A DNA stretch of 64,000 nucleotides from Actinacidiphila yeochonensis CN732 (GCF_000745345.1 NZ_JQNR01000005.1:2976001-3040000), one strand, 5' to 3'; positions 22,678-34,182 are shown, counted from the stretch's first letter. Notes: generated by a model not told the origin, from the letters alone. Made by a program: numbers and translations.

Positions 22678-23537
22678 CGACGTCCGAGGCGGGTACGGGC
22701 CGCCGCTGCCACAACGCCGTCAGCCCCCTGCACGCGGCCGTGTACTTCGCGCCGGAGCCGGAGGACGAACTCGCGGCCCTCGGGCTGGAGCGCGGAGCCA
22801 TGGCCTACTTCGCGGGCCGCGCCGCCCCGCTCGGGGCCGTGGGCGCGGGCACCGTCACGGCGACGTTCTACAACTTCAACCCCGAGCACGTGCGGCGCCA
22901 CATCCCCGCCGCGTGGACCGTCGCCGCGCCGGAGGCGGTGCTCGCGGCCCGGCTGCGCGGCGCCGACGCGACGCTGCGGCGGCTGCTCGGGGCGGAGGCC
23001 ATCGCGTCGGAGGAGATGGCCGAGACGGCCCGGCTCGCGCTGCGCGCCACCGAGGCGTGCCGCCGGGAGGCGCGGCCGCTGTACGCCGCGAACGCCGACC
23101 TGCCCGTGCCCGAGGAGCCGCACCTGGCCCTGTGGCACGCGGCGACGCTGCTGCGCGAGCACCGCGGCGACGGCCACCTCGCCGCCCTGGCGATCGCCGG
23201 CCTGTCCGGCGTCGAGGCGCTGGTCCTGCACAACGCCACCGGCAGGGCGCCGACGTCGGCGCTGTTCATGCGGACCCGCGGGTGGTCCGCGCGGCAGTGG
23301 GCCGCGGCCCGGGACGGGTTGCGCGAGCGCGGCCTCCTGGACGAGGCGGGGGACCTCACGGCGGAGGGGGCGGCCCTGCGCGGTGAGGCCGAGGCGCTCA
23401 CCGACCGTCTCGACGCCGCCCCGTACGACCACCTCGGCCCGGCGGCCACCGCGCGCCTCACCGAGCTGGCCGGCGGCCTCAGCGGAACCCTCAGAGCCGC
23501 GGGCGCCTTTCCGGCGGTGCACTTCGGCAGGGGCTGA
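22674..23537 (+). CDS. SCO6745-like protein of unknown function
   Basis: 287 aa, resembling the SCO6745 family: SPLHAAVYFAPEPEDELAAL, AYFAGRAAPLGAVGAGTVTA, FYNFNPEHVRRHIPAAW, a helical middle with RPLYAANADLPVPEEPHLALWHAA, and a C-terminal half ending AVHFGRG. The C-terminal part (RTRGWSARQWAAARDGLRER) resembles a winged helix, yet no DNA target is known. ATG 22674 has AGGGG upstream. It lies in one transcription unit with the GntR gene, suggesting it is a target or partner of that regulator. Function is not established for the family as far as I know. Confidence 0.75.
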   Translation: MTTSEAGTGRRCHNAVSPLHAAVYFAPEPEDELAALGLERGAMAYFAGRAAPLGAVGAGTVTATFYNFNPEHVRRHIPAAWTVAAPEAVLAARLRGADATLRRLLGAEAIASEEMAETARLALRATEACRREARPLYAANADLPVPEEPHLALWHAATLLREHRGDGHLAALAIAGLSGVEALVLHNATGRAPTSALFMRTRGWSARQWAAARDGLRERGLLDEAGDLTAEGAALRGEAEALTDRLDAAPYDHLGPAATARLTELAGGLSGTLRAAGAFPAVHFGRG

Positions 23538-23761
23538 GGGCGGTCGAGCACTGACAGCTCACGAGGGCCGGGGACGGGTGCCTGGCCGGACGTCCCGCGC
23601 GAGCGCGCCGGGATCGGAAGCGGGCGAGGGCGGGCCCGCGGGCGGGGCGGTGGAGGGCGGCGGGCCACGCGGCCGGGGGAGCGGGCCCGGCCGCCCGGCG
23701 ACCGCCGTCCCCCGCCGCGGCTGCTTCCGCCGTTTTGGCCGCTTCCGATCCTGCCCGGCCG

Positions 23762-24789
23762 TCAGTCCCAGGAGCCGCGCGCGGGGGGCAGCGCGTCGAT
23801 CTCGGCGAGGTCGGCGGGGGTCAGCCGCAGCCGTGCCGCCGCGGCGTTCTCCGCTGCCCAGCGGGCCGTCTTGGCGCCCGGCACGGGAACGACGGACGGG
23901 CCCTGTGCGAGCACCCAGGCCAGGGCGGTCTGCGCGGGGGTGGCGCCGTGCCGGGCGGCGACCCGGCGCAGGCCGGCCACCACGGGTTGGTTCGCGGCCA
24001 TCATCTCCGCGGTGAAGCGCGGGTGCATCGCCCGCGGGTCGTCCCGCTCGAAGCCCTGCCCCGGCGTGAGCGTGCCCGTCAGGAAGCCGCTGCCCAGCGG
24101 CAGGGCGGCCAGGAAGCCGACACCCCGGGCCGCGCACCACGGCAGCAGCTCGGCCAGCGCCTCCCGCGCCCACACCGACAGCTCGGCCTGCACGCTCGCC
24201 ACCGGGAACACCTGCTGCACCCGGGCCAGTTGGTCCAGCACCTCGGCGTAGGGGCGGCCCCTGCGGCGGCCCCGGCCCGACCCGCGGGCCGTGCCGCCCG
24301 CCCAGCCGGGCCGCCCGCGCCGACCGCGCACAGGCCCAGGGCCCGCACCTTCCCGGCCGCGACGAGCTCCGCCATCGCCCCCCAGGTCTCCTCCACCGGC
24401 ACCTCGGGGTCGGCCCGGTGCAGCTGGTAGAGGTCGATGGAGTCGGTCTGGAGGCGCCGCAGGGACGAGTCACAGGCCCTGCGCACGTACGCCGGGCGGC
24501 CGTTGGCCACCAGGTGCTGCTCGCCCACCAGCAGCCCGCACTTGGTGGCCACGAACGCCTCGCTCCGGCGCTCCCGCAGTACCCGGCCGAGCAGCAGCTC
24601 GTTGGTGAAGGGGCCGTACATGTCAGCCGTGTCCAGCAGCGTGACCCCGTGGTCGAGAGCGGTGTGCACGGTCCGCAGCGACTCCTCGCCGTCCCGCCGG
24701 GACGCGCTGTACGCCCAGTTCATCGGCATGCACCCCAGCCCCACCGCACCCACCGCGAGCGCCGCGGCCCCGAGCGTCCTGCCCTCCAC
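23762..24789 (-). pseudogene. Aldo/keto reductase, disrupted by one frameshift
   Basis: Two consecutive frames together make a ~342-aa AKR of the AKR13-like type. First part (24789 to ~24300): [34 protein letters not shown] with the catalytic Asp and Tyr, the lysine in [23 protein letters not shown] with the histidine, and [11 protein letters not shown]. Second part (~24320 to 23762): [34 protein letters not shown], and the NADPH site SVVPVPGAKTARWAAENA. The frame slips by one base at about 24290-24320 in a G/C-rich stretch; inserting one base joins them. GTG 24789 has AAGGAGG 10 nt upstream. It may be intact in the living cell. Confidence 0.8.
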
Positions 24790-24863
24790 CCGAACACAAC
24801 CTCCTTGCGCGGGCCCACTCTGTCACACGCCACGGCCCCCACCGGAGGGGACCGGACAGGCCG

Positions 24864-24869
24864 TAGCCT
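24864..24869 (+). promoter_or_regulatory. -10 box of the 2-hydroxyacid dehydrogenase gene (leaderless)
   Basis: TAGCCT with 7 nt before the ATG at 24877; no Shine-Dalgarno. Confidence 0.6.
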
Positions 24870-24876
24870 CCTGACC

Positions 24877-25914
24877 ATGACCGATCCAGCCGCCCGCCGT
24901 GCCGACAGCGCTCCCCCCGCCCACCGTGCCGAGCGACCCGCCGCCTCCGCCGTTTCCGCCGCCTCCGCCGTGACCGGCGCCCGCAGGCCGGTGGTGTGGC
25001 TGCCGCTGCCGCCCGAGGAGGCCGGCGCGCTGCCCGACTCCCTGGAGTACGTCTTCTGGGACGGCGAGGACGACTTCCCCGCCGACCCCGCCGAGGCCGC
25101 CTTCTACGTCGTGCCCTACATGAAGCGCCAGGAGACGCTGGTCCGCCCGCTGGCGGCGATGGCCGCGGTGCGGGTCGTGCAGACGCTCACCGCCGGCACC
25201 GACAACGTCGCCGGACACGTGGCCCGGATGGCGCCCGGCGTCCAGCTCTGCAACGCCCGCGGGGTGCACGAGGCGAGCACCGCGGAGCTCGCCCTCACCC
25301 TGATCCTGGCCTCGCTGCGCGGCGTCCCCCGCTTCGTGCGCGGCCAGGAGCGGGAGAAGTGGTACTCCGGCTTCTACCCGGCGCTCGCCGACCGCCGGGT
25401 GCTCATCGTCGGCTACGGCTCGATCGGCGCCGCCATCGAGGACCGCCTCGTCCCCTTCGAGGTCGAGGTCGACCGGGTCGCGCGCGCCGCCCGGCAGGCC
25501 CCGCGCGGCCCGGTGCACGCGCTGGCCGACCTGCCCGCGCTGCTGCCCGCCGCCGACGTCGTCGTGCTCACCACCCCGCTCACCGGGCAGACCGCCGGGC
25601 TGGCCGACGCCGCCTTCCTGGGGCGGATGAAGGACGGCGCGCTGCTGGTGAACATGGCCCGCGGACCGGTCGTCGACACCAAGGCGCTCCTGGCCGAGAC
25701 CGAATCCGGGCGACTGACCGCCGCGTTGGACGTCACCGACCCCGAACCGCTGCCCGCGGGGCACCCGTTGTGGCACGCGCCCGGTGTGCTGATCAGCCCG
25801 CACGTGGGCGGCAGCACCTCCGCGTTCCTGCCTCGCGCCCGGCGGCTGCTCGCCGCCCAGCTGGGCCGTTTCGCCGCCGGGGAGCAACTGGCCAACGTGG
25901 TCTCCGTCACCTGA
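24877..25914 (+). CDS. D-isomer-specific 2-hydroxyacid dehydrogenase
   Basis: 345 aa. The NAD-binding domain has VLIVGYGSIGAAIEDRL (GxGxxG) and the catalytic set: Arg in LLVNMARGPVVDT, Glu in LDVTDPEPLPAGHPLW and His in ISPHVGGST. The N-terminal substrate domain carries VVQTLTAGTDNV. These enzymes interconvert 2-keto and D-2-hydroxy acids; the substrate cannot be told. The first ~35 residues are an Ala/Ser-rich tail not usual for the family, but the leaderless promoter spacing fixes the ATG at 24877. Divergent from the aldo/keto reductase gene. Confidence 0.88.
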   Translation: MTDPAARRADSAPPAHRAERPAASAVSAASAVTGARRPVVWLPLPPEEAGALPDSLEYVFWDGEDDFPADPAEAAFYVVPYMKRQETLVRPLAAMAAVRVVQTLTAGTDNVAGHVARMAPGVQLCNARGVHEASTAELALTLILASLRGVPRFVRGQEREKWYSGFYPALADRRVLIVGYGSIGAAIEDRLVPFEVEVDRVARAARQAPRGPVHALADLPALLPAADVVVLTTPLTGQTAGLADAAFLGRMKDGALLVNMARGPVVDTKALLAETESGRLTAALDVTDPEPLPAGHPLWHAPGVLISPHVGGSTSAFLPRARRLLAAQLGRFAAGEQLANVVSVT

Positions 25915-25999
25915 GCCGGCCTCCGCCACCTGAGCGGCCTCCGGCGACAGGCACCGACCGGACCGCCGGCCGGAGCCTGCCGCCGGCGCAGGGGCCCGC

Positions 26000-26359
26000 T
26001 CAGGAGTCCTTCCGGGCCGCCTCGCGGCGCTGCCGCTTGCCCAGCGGCGCCTGGGAGAGGTCCTCGGCGCTGCTCCGGAGGTTCTTGTAGCCGTAGCCGC
26101 GTTCGGCCAGCCAGGCCCGCGCCGCGTCCTCGGCGCGCTCGCTCGCGGCCAGGATGTCCTCCTCCTCTTCCCCCGATTCCTGGAAGCGGAAGGTGAAGGC
26201 GGAGCGCGCCGCCAGGTCGTAGCTGAGGTGCCCCTCGGCGGTGAAGGCCGCGGACAGGACGTCGTGGTCCGCGGCATGTGCGAGAAGCTCGGCCCGCTGC
26301 TCGGGCCGGAGTCCGTCGAAGACCCCGCGGACGGTGACGCGGAAGGTACGAGTGCTCAT
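26000..26359 (-). CDS. DUF6204-like protein
   Basis: 119-aa small cytoplasmic protein. STRTFRVTVRGVFDGLRPEQRAELLAHAADHDVL and SYDLAARSAFTFRFQ, followed by an acidic stretch SGEEEEDILAA and a basic C-terminus, resemble the actinobacterial DUF6204 family, whose function is unknown. The ATG at 26359 has TAGGGT 6 nt upstream, so a leaderless mRNA. Convergent with the 2-hydroxyacid dehydrogenase gene. Confidence 0.75.
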   Translation of the reverse strand: MSTRTFRVTVRGVFDGLRPEQRAELLAHAADHDVLSAAFTAEGHLSYDLAARSAFTFRFQESGEEEEDILAASERAEDAARAWLAERGYGYKNLRSSAEDLSQAPLGKRQRREAARKDS

Positions 26360-26365
26360 CCCGCG

Positions 26366-26371
26366 ACCCTA
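26366..26371 (-). promoter_or_regulatory. -10 box of the DUF6204-like gene (leaderless)
   Basis: TAGGGT on the minus strand, 6 nt before the ATG at 26359. Confidence 0.55.
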
Positions 26372-26570
26372 ACCAGCGGGACCGGTGCCGCTCCAGCACG
26401 TTTACGGCGGCGCCCGCCGGGGGCACGGATCGTCCGGGGAACCCCGGCCGGCCGTACGTACCGGCGGCTCGGCCGCGGCGCCCCGCCGGCCCCGCCGGAA
26501 CGGGCCCGAGGGCGGCGGAACCCCCGCCCCCCGGCCCGCCGGAGGCCGGGCGTACGGACCGTCCACAGGC

Positions 26571-26639
26571 GGCGGACGGACCCTCGACCGGACGGCGGAC
26601 GGACCGTCAACCGGACGGCGGACGGACCGTCGACCGGTC
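26571..26639 (+). repeat. Three 23-bp tandem repeats
   Basis: Unit GGCGGACGGACC followed by (C/G)TC(G/A)ACCGG(A/T)C, three head-to-tail copies at 26571, 26594 and 26617, differing at three positions. A partial copy lies just upstream. No known protein site is recognised. Confidence 0.75.
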
Positions 26640-26696
26640 GTCAACCCGCCGCCGGCCGGCCGCCGACTGCGGCCAGTGGCCGCCCGTCCCCTGATG

Positions 26697-26711
26697 ATTA
26701 CACAGTGTAGA
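26697..26711. promoter_or_regulatory. BldD-box-like palindrome upstream of the GGDEF/EAL gene
   Basis: ATTACACAGTGTAGA contains the perfect palindrome TACACAGTGTA and fits the published BldD consensus nTnACnC(A/T)GnGTnAn at every fixed position except the last A. It lies 57-71 nt before the GTG at 26768. BldD, bound to c-di-GMP, is known to control cdg genes in Streptomyces; binding here is inferred. Confidence 0.5.
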
Positions 26712-26767
26712 AACAACCTGTCCCAGAGTGACCAATCTGGTGTATCGTCGGCATACGGGGGCACGTT

Positions 26768-29700
26768 GTGACCGAACGACCACGGACACGGCGTGCGAAC
26801 GACGACCCAGTGAGGGGGGCGACTGGCGATGCGGGACCGGCGTGGCACATGGTGGGGGGCATGGCGCGGAAGCGCGCGCGCCCGGCGCGCCACGGCCCGC
26901 AGGAGCGAGCCGTGAGCACCGGCGCGGCGGTGCTCGCCGCACCGGAGGAGACCGCGGGCGAGCGGGGCGGGCTGCTGCCCCAACTGCTGCTGGCCCTCGT
27001 CTGCGGCGGCTACACCGTGGGCGCGGCGCTCGGCTGGGGCGACACCGAAACGGCCCTGGTGATGGGCGACTTCGGGCTCGCGGCCGGGGCGGCGGCGGCC
27101 TCCGTCTCGTCGCTGCTCTACGCGCGGCGAGCGGCCGGCCCGCACCGGCCGGCCTGGCTGCTGTTCGCGTTCTCCTCCGCCATGAGCGCGCTGGGCAACG
27201 GCATCTGGGGCTGGTACGAGGTGGTCCTGCGCGAGACCGTACCGCGGACCTCCGCCGCGGACTTCTGCTTCCTGCTCTTCGCCCCGCCGGCGATCACCGG
27301 GCTGCTGGTACTGGCCAAGCGGCCGGTCACCCGGGCCGGATGGGTCTGCCTCGCGCTGGACACCTGGCTGATCGGCGGCTCGCTGCTCACCCTGTCCTGG
27401 ACGCTGGCCCTCGCCCGCACCGCCACCTTCGACGGCCCCAGCACCGCGCGGATGGCCATGTCCCTCGCCTACCCGCTGCTGGACATCGTCCTGGTCAGCA
27501 TGGTGCTCGCGCTGCACTTCCGGCGCTCCGGCGTGAACCGGGCGGCGGTCAACACCGCGCTGGCCGCGCTGGCGCTCACCGTGCTGTGCGACGCGCTGTT
27601 CACCTCCCCGCTGCTGCGGGCGCACTACCGCTCGGGCCAGGTGCTCGACGCCGGATGGTTCGCCGGCAGCCTGCTGCTCGCCTACGCCCCCTGGGTCGGC
27701 TCCCGGCCCCACGCGCCGCGCCGCGCGGGCGCCGCCGCCCCCCGGGTCGCCACCTCCCTCACCGCCCTGACGCCCTACCTGGCCGCCGCGGTGTGCACCC
27801 TCGGCGTCCTCTACGACGTCACCACCGGCCGCAAGGTGGACCGGGTGGTGCTGGTCACCGCCTGCACGGTGGTGCTCGCCCTGGTGGTCCGGCAGGGCAT
27901 CATGCTGCTCGACAACATCTCCCTCACCCAGGAGCTGGCCCACAAGGAGAACCACTTCCGCTCCCTCGTGCAGGGCTCCAGCGACGTCATCATGATCGCC
28001 GCGCCCACCGGTGTGCTGCGCTACGTCAGCCCCGCCGCGCAGGGCGTCTACGGCCGGGACCCCGAGGAGATGGTCGGCACCGAACTGGCCGCCCACATCC
28101 ACCCCGACGACCTGGGCCGGGTGCTCCACGAGGTCCGGCGCTTCCTCGCCGCGCAGCCGGAGGAGCAGCCCGCCACCCGGATCGAGTGCCGCATCCGCTC
28201 CGGCCCCGCCCGTCCCGCCGCCCGGCCCCGGCCGGGCTCCGGCCCCTGTCCCGGCCCGCAGGGCCCGCTCGCCGCCGCCGAAGGGGCGCCGGGCCAGGAG
28301 CGGCCCGGCGCGGGCTGCGACTGGCTCAACGTCGAGTCCAGCGTCACCCGCTACCAGGGCGGGCTGATCTTCAACAGCCGCGACATCACCGAACGCGTCC
28401 GCCTCCAGGCCCAGTTGCAGCACAACGCCTCGCACGACCCGCTCACCGACCTGCCCAACCGCGCGCTCTTCCTGGAGCGGCTCGGCCGGGCGGTCGGCGG
28501 CCGCCGGGCCGGGGACCGCACCGCCGCCGTGCTCTACGTCGACCTCGACGGCTTCAAGGAGGTCAACGACACCGTCGGCCACCAGGCAGGGGACGACCTG
28601 CTGGTACAGGCCGCCCGGCGGCTGCGCGAGGCGCTGCGGGCCGGGGACACCGCCGCCCGGCTCGGCGGCGACGAGTTCGCCGCCCTGGTCACCGGCCCGG
28701 ACACCGTCCCCATCCCGCACCCCAGGACCACCGCGGACGGCGTCGGCGGGCCCGGGGGCGGCTTCGCGGGCGCCTCGGCCGCCGCCGGGCCCCGGAGCAC
28801 CGGAGCCCCCCGGACGGCCCACGAGGAGCGCGTCCTGGACATCGCCGACCGCCTGCGCGCCATCCTCTCCGAGCCCTACCGGGTGGACGGCGTCGAGGTC
28901 CGCGTCGGCGCCAGCGTCGGCGTGGCCTTCGCCGAACCCGGCGCGACCCCCGGCGAGGTGATGCGCCACGCCGACATGGCGATGTACCGGGCCAAGCAGT
29001 CCGGCAAGGGCCGCATCGAGCTGTACTCCCCGCAGCTCCAGGCCGACACCGCGCGCCGCACCGAGCTGGCCGGCCGGGTCAGGAAGGCGCTGGACGAGGG
29101 GGAGTTCACCCTCCTGCACCAGCCCGTCGTGGAGCTGTCCGGCGGCCGCATCACCGGCCTGGAGGCCCGGCCCCGCTGGCGCTCCGCCCAGGGCATACTC
29201 TTCACCCCCGCCGAGTTCCTGCGCGCCGAACCGGACGGCGAGCGCGGCTTAGACGTGGGGCGCTGGCTGCTGGAGAGCGCGGTCGAGCAGGCCGCGCAGC
29301 GGTACGGCGCGGGCCACCGGCTCCCCGTCACGGTACGGCTGTCCGCCCGTCGGCTGCTCCACCGCGACCTGCCCTCCCGCGGCATCGAGCACCTGCTGGC
29401 CCGGCACGGGCTGCCTCCCGGCGGCCTGGTGGTGGAGGTGGCCGGCGGTGACCCGCGGGTCGCCCCGGAGGAGCTGGAGCAGCGGCTGGCCGGCCTGCGC
29501 CGGCTCGGCGTGCGGGTGGCGCTCGCCGGCTTCGACGCCGGATACGGCGCCCTGGGCGCCCTGCGCACCCTCCCGGTCGACGTGATCAAGCTCGACCGCG
29601 CCTTCACCGACGGCGTGGTCGAGTCCACCCGGCAGCACAAGATCACCCGCGGGCTGCTCGGCATCGCCGCGGATCTCGGCATCGGCACCGTCGCCGAGGG

Positions 29701-30076
29701 CGTCGACCGTCCGGAGCAGGTCCAGGCCATGCGCGCCATGGGGTGCCTCCAGGGTGTGGGCGCCGCCTTCGCCGGACCGCTGGAGGAGGCCCCGCTGCGC
29801 CGCTGTCTGAACCGCGGCGGCTACCCCGTCCCCCCCGACCCCCGGCGGGAGCCGGCGGTGCCCGGCGAACCGCAAACGGACCCGAACGGCGGCACCCGGG
29901 ACCCGAACGGCACCCCGTACGTCCCGCCGCACCGGGACCCGCACCGGGAACCGCGCGACGCGCCCGCCGGCGTGCGGCACGACGACCCGCGCGCGTCCCG
30001 CGACCCGGTGCCGTCGAGCGGCCTGCCACCCCTCCCCAGGCGTTCGAATGCTGAGACGGCCATCCCACCGGCTTGA
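26768..30076 (+). CDS. Membrane PAS-GGDEF-EAL protein; GGDEF intact, EAL degenerate
   Basis: Up to 1102 aa. Membrane helices to about residue 380; PAS domain from [17 protein letters not shown] (~394) with a Pro/Gly-rich insert; GGDEF domain from [11 protein letters not shown] with [10 protein letters not shown] (~632) and a canonical RxxD inhibitory site (RAGD, five residues before GGDEF); then an EAL-like domain where EAL reads EAR (~797) and the DDFGTG loop reads AGFDAG (~918). It is therefore predicted to make c-di-GMP with product inhibition and not to degrade it. A Pro-rich tail follows. Starts at GTG 26911 (GGAG 6 nt before) or an ATG near 26861 are alternatives. Position resembles S. 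coelicolor SCO5511 from memory. Confidence 0.85.
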   Translation: MTERPRTRRANDDPVRGATGDAGPAWHMVGGMARKRARPARHGPQERAVSTGAAVLAAPEETAGERGGLLPQLLLALVCGGYTVGAALGWGDTETALVMGDFGLAAGAAAASVSSLLYARRAAGPHRPAWLLFAFSSAMSALGNGIWGWYEVVLRETVPRTSAADFCFLLFAPPAITGLLVLAKRPVTRAGWVCLALDTWLIGGSLLTLSWTLALARTATFDGPSTARMAMSLAYPLLDIVLVSMVLALHFRRSGVNRAAVNTALAALALTVLCDALFTSPLLRAHYRSGQVLDAGWFAGSLLLAYAPWVGSRPHAPRRAGAAAPRVATSLTALTPYLAAAVCTLGVLYDVTTGRKVDRVVLVTACTVVLALVVRQGIMLLDNISLTQELAHKENHFRSLVQGSSDVIMIAAPTGVLRYVSPAAQGVYGRDPEEMVGTELAAHIHPDDLGRVLHEVRRFLAAQPEEQPATRIECRIRSGPARPAARPRPGSGPCPGPQGPLAAAEGAPGQERPGAGCDWLNVESSVTRYQGGLIFNSRDITERVRLQAQLQHNASHDPLTDLPNRALFLERLGRAVGGRRAGDRTAAVLYVDLDGFKEVNDTVGHQAGDDLLVQAARRLREALRAGDTAARLGGDEFAALVTGPDTVPIPHPRTTADGVGGPGGGFAGASAAAGPRSTGAPRTAHEERVLDIADRLRAILSEPYRVDGVEVRVGASVGVAFAEPGATPGEVMRHADMAMYRAKQSGKGRIELYSPQLQADTARRTELAGRVRKALDEGEFTLLHQPVVELSGGRITGLEARPRWRSAQGILFTPAEFLRAEPDGERGLDVGRWLLESAVEQAAQRYGAGHRLPVTVRLSARRLLHRDLPSRGIEHLLARHGLPPGGLVVEVAGGDPRVAPEELEQRLAGLRRLGVRVALAGFDAGYGALGALRTLPVDVIKLDRAFTDGVVESTRQHKITRGLLGIAADLGIGTVAEGVDRPEQVQAMRAMGCLQGVGAAFAGPLEEAPLRRCLNRGGYPVPPDPRREPAVPGEPQTDPNGGTRDPNGTPYVPPHRDPHREPRDAPAGVRHDDPRASRDPVPSSGLPPLPRRSNAETAIPPA

Positions 30077-30102
30077 CACCCCCCGGGGAGCGGGAGCAAG
30101 GT
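30073..30102 (+). promoter_or_regulatory. ilvB operon promoter
   Basis: TTGACA (30073-30078) and CAAGGT (30097-30102) are 18 nt apart. Seven nt after the -10 lies the ATG of the leader peptide, so the transcript probably begins at that ATG. The -35 box overlaps the last codon of the upstream gene. Confidence 0.6.
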
Positions 30103-30109
30103 CGGGGCC

Positions 30110-30148
30110 ATGCGCACCCTCCTCGTACTTGGAAAGCGCGTCGGCTGA
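30110..30148 (+). CDS. ilvB leader peptide (attenuator)
   Basis: 12-aa frame [12 protein letters not shown]; four consecutive branched-chain codons (Leu-Leu-Val-Leu) plus a later Val. Ribosome stalling on these when charged branched-chain tRNAs are short would set the fold of the downstream RNA and permit read-through of the terminator at 30184-30217. A helix between 30136-30144 and 30174-30182 (GCGCGTCGG with CCGGCGCGC) covers the peptide end and could be the competing structure. Confidence 0.8.
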   Translation: MRTLLVLGKRVG

Positions 30149-30183
30149 CCGGGGCCCCAACGCCTCGCACCCACCGGCGCGCT

Positions 30184-30217
30184 CCCCTCGCTTGCCTTAC
30201 GGCACGAGGGGTTTTTT
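30184..30217 (+). terminator. ilvB attenuator terminator
   Basis: CCCCTCG (30184-30190) pairs with CGAGGGG (30205-30211), extended inside by TGCC/GGCA with a 4-nt loop, and is followed directly by TTTTTT (30212-30217). A T-run terminator is unusual in this GC-rich genome and sits 49 nt before ilvB. Confidence 0.85.
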
Positions 30218-30265
30218 GTTGTCCGGCCCCCAGAAGACCCTCATCTTCGAGAGAAGAGAACGCAG

Positions 30266-32148
30266 ATGACCGAGCAGGCCACCGGGACCCACCACCCGCA
30301 GCCGCGGACCCGCAGCGCGGCCGCCGCCGCCCCGCCGAGCGCGTCACCGGCGCCCAGGCGCTCATCCGCTCGCTTGAGGCCGTAGGCGCCGACACCGTGT
30401 TCGGTATCCCCGGTGGCACGATCCTGCCGGCCTACGACCCGCTGATGGACTCCACCAAGGTCCGCCACGTGCTGGTCCGCCACGAGCAGGGCGCCGGCCA
30501 CGCCGCCACCGGCTACGCGCAGGCCACCGGCAAGGTGGGCGTGTGCATGGCCACCTCCGGTCCCGGCGCCACCAACCTGGTCACCCCGATCGCCGACGCG
30601 CACATGGACTCCGTGCCGATCGTCGCGATCACCGGACAGGTCTCCTCCAACGTGATCGGCACCGACGCCTTCCAGGAGGCGGACATCTGCGGCATCACCA
30701 TGCCGGTCACCAAGCACAACTTCCTGGTCATCGACCCGGACGACATCCCGCGCACCATCGCCGAGGCGTTCCACATCGCCGCCACCGGCCGTCCCGGGCC
30801 GGTCCTGGTCGACATCGCCAAGGACGCCCTGCAGAAGCAGACCACGTTCTCCTGGCCGCCGCAGCAGGACCTGCCCGGCTACCGCCCCGTCACCAAGCCG
30901 CACGCCAAGCAGATCCGCGAGGCCGCCCGGCTGGTCAACGAGGCGCGGCGCCCCGTCCTCTACGTCGGCGGCGGCGTCCTCAAGGCGCAGGCCACCGCGG
31001 AGCTGCGCATCCTGGCCGAGCTGACCGGAGCCCCCGTCACCACCACGCTGATGGCGCTGGGCGCGTTCCCCGACAGCCACCCGCAGCACGTCGGCATGCC
31101 CGGCATGCACGGCGACGTCTCGGCCGTCACCGCGCTCCAGAAGGCCGACCTGATCGTCGCCCTCGGCGCCCGGTTCGACGACCGCGTCACCGGCCGGCTG
31201 GACACCTTCGCGCCCTACGCCAAGATCGTGCACGCCGACATCGACCCCGCCGAGATCGGCAAGAACCGCGCCGTCGACGTCCCGATCGTCGGCGACGCCC
31301 GCGAGGTGCTGGCCGACCTGATCGTCGCCGTCCAGGCCGACCACGACGCCGGCCGCAAGGGCGACTACACCGACTGGTGGCGCCAGCTGAGCTTCTGGCG
31401 GAACACCTACCCGCTGGGCTACGACGTCCCCGAGGACGGCCGCCTCGCCCCCCAGCAGGTCATCGAACGCATCGGCCAGCTGGCCCCCGAGGGAACCCTG
31501 TTCGCCGCGGGTGTCGGCCAGCACCAGATGTGGGCCGCCCAGTTCATCAAGTACGAGAAGCCCTCGACCTGGTTCAACTCCGGCGGCGCCGGCACCATGG
31601 GCTACGCGGTGCCCGCCGCGATGGGCGCCAAGGCCGGCCGCCCCGAGGCCACCGTCTGGGCGATCGACGGCGACGGCTGCTTCCAGATGACCAACCAGGA
31701 ACTGGTCACCTGCGCCCTGAACAACATCCCGATCAAGGTCGCCATCATCAACAACGGCGCCCTCGGCATGGTCCGCCAGTGGCAGAACCTCTTCTACGGC
31801 GAGCGCTTCTCCAACACGGTGCTGCACGACGGCGCCGGCAGCGTCCCCGGCACCACCCAGGGCTCCACCCAGGGCGTCGGCTCGCTGCCCAACCGCGGCA
31901 CCCGGGTGCCGGACTTCGTGAAGCTGGCCGACGCCATGGGCTGCGTCGGACTGCGCTGCGAGACCGCGGACGAGCTCGACGCGGTCATCGCCAAGGCCAA
32001 CTCCATCAACGACCGGCCCGTGGTCGTGGACTTCATCGTCCACGAGGACGCCATGGTCTGGCCGATGGTGGCCGCCGGCACCTCCAACGACGAGATCATG
32101 GCCGCCCGCGACGTCCGCCCGGACTTCGGCGACGGCGAGGACGACTGA
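30266..32148 (+). CDS. ilvB: Acetolactate synthase large subunit; N-terminus frameshifted as written
   Basis: About 627 aa after repair; TPP enzyme joining two pyruvates (or pyruvate and 2-oxobutyrate) in branched-chain amino acid synthesis. Seen: [11 protein letters not shown], catalytic Glu in [14 protein letters not shown]-binding region with [12 protein letters not shown], and the TPP motif from [14 protein letters not shown] to the following NN. The family start [17 protein letters not shown] is encoded from ATG 30266 (GAGAAGAGAACG upstream) but in another frame; one extra C in the C4 run at 30330-30333 joins it to [14 protein letters not shown]. Without this repair no sensible start exists. 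ilvN follows after 71 nt. Confidence 0.92.
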
Positions 32149-32209
32149 CCCGCACCGGGACCCGCACCAGCGCCGTACGCCGGCCCCCAGAGGCCGCCGC
32201 AGGAAGTGA

Positions 32210-33823
<1,614 letters not shown>

Positions 33824-34182
33824 TCCCGACGGCCCCGTGAGGGGCCGCCCGCCGTACACCGCGGCCACAAGCCGCCAGCCCCGGGCCCGCCCGCTCGTAC
33901 ACGACGCCGAGCGCGGACCGGGGCGCCAGGCGCGACACCGCCGGGCCGGAGCTCTCCGGCCCGGCGGAGCTGCCTGCGGCTTTGTACGAAGCGACGCAAC
34001 CCTTCCGGGTGATCCTGCCATTTCGGCAATGGCGCCCGACCACCGCGTCGATACACTCCCTTAACAAGCGCGTCAGGCTCACAGCGTCGTGCGTCTCCCA
34101 CGCGGCAAGCCCATCCCGCCCATCCCGCCCTCCCCGGGGCGGCCGCACGGGACCGGCCGCCCCCTGGACTAGTGAGGACCAC
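33824..34182. other. Intergenic region ilvC-serA
   Basis: 359 nt. It holds the ilvC terminator hairpin, then an AT-richer stretch near 34010-34070 with TACACT (34052-34057) and TTAACA that probably carries the serA promoter. No gene is supported. Confidence 0.45.
33942..33963 (+). terminator. Hairpin after ilvC
   Basis: CGGGCCGGAG (33942-33951) and CTCCGGCCCG (33954-33963) are perfect arms around two bases; in practice an 8-9-bp stem with a short loop. No T-run. Confidence 0.65.

Larger units (their letters stand above)
26360..26767. other. Intergenic region before the diguanylate cyclase gene
   Basis: 408 nt without a supported gene. It contains a leaderless promoter for the minus-strand gene at its left edge, three 23-bp tandem repeats (26571-26639), and an AT-richer promoter zone from 26690 with a BldD-like palindrome and a TATCGT box near 26743. 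Long frames on either strand here are shadows in repetitive high-GC sequence. Confidence 0.5.

Noticed and set aside
26402-29119. 905-codon minus-strand frame opposite the PAS-GGDEF-EAL gene
   Set aside because: Same effect: the plus strand encodes clear domains; the antisense product is a Gly/Arg/Ala-rich string without motifs.
30073-30265. ilvB start at 30073 giving a longer N-terminus
   Set aside because: That stretch contains the promoter, leader peptide and T6 terminator, and its translation has no acetolactate synthase character; the family start is at 30266 in the other frame.
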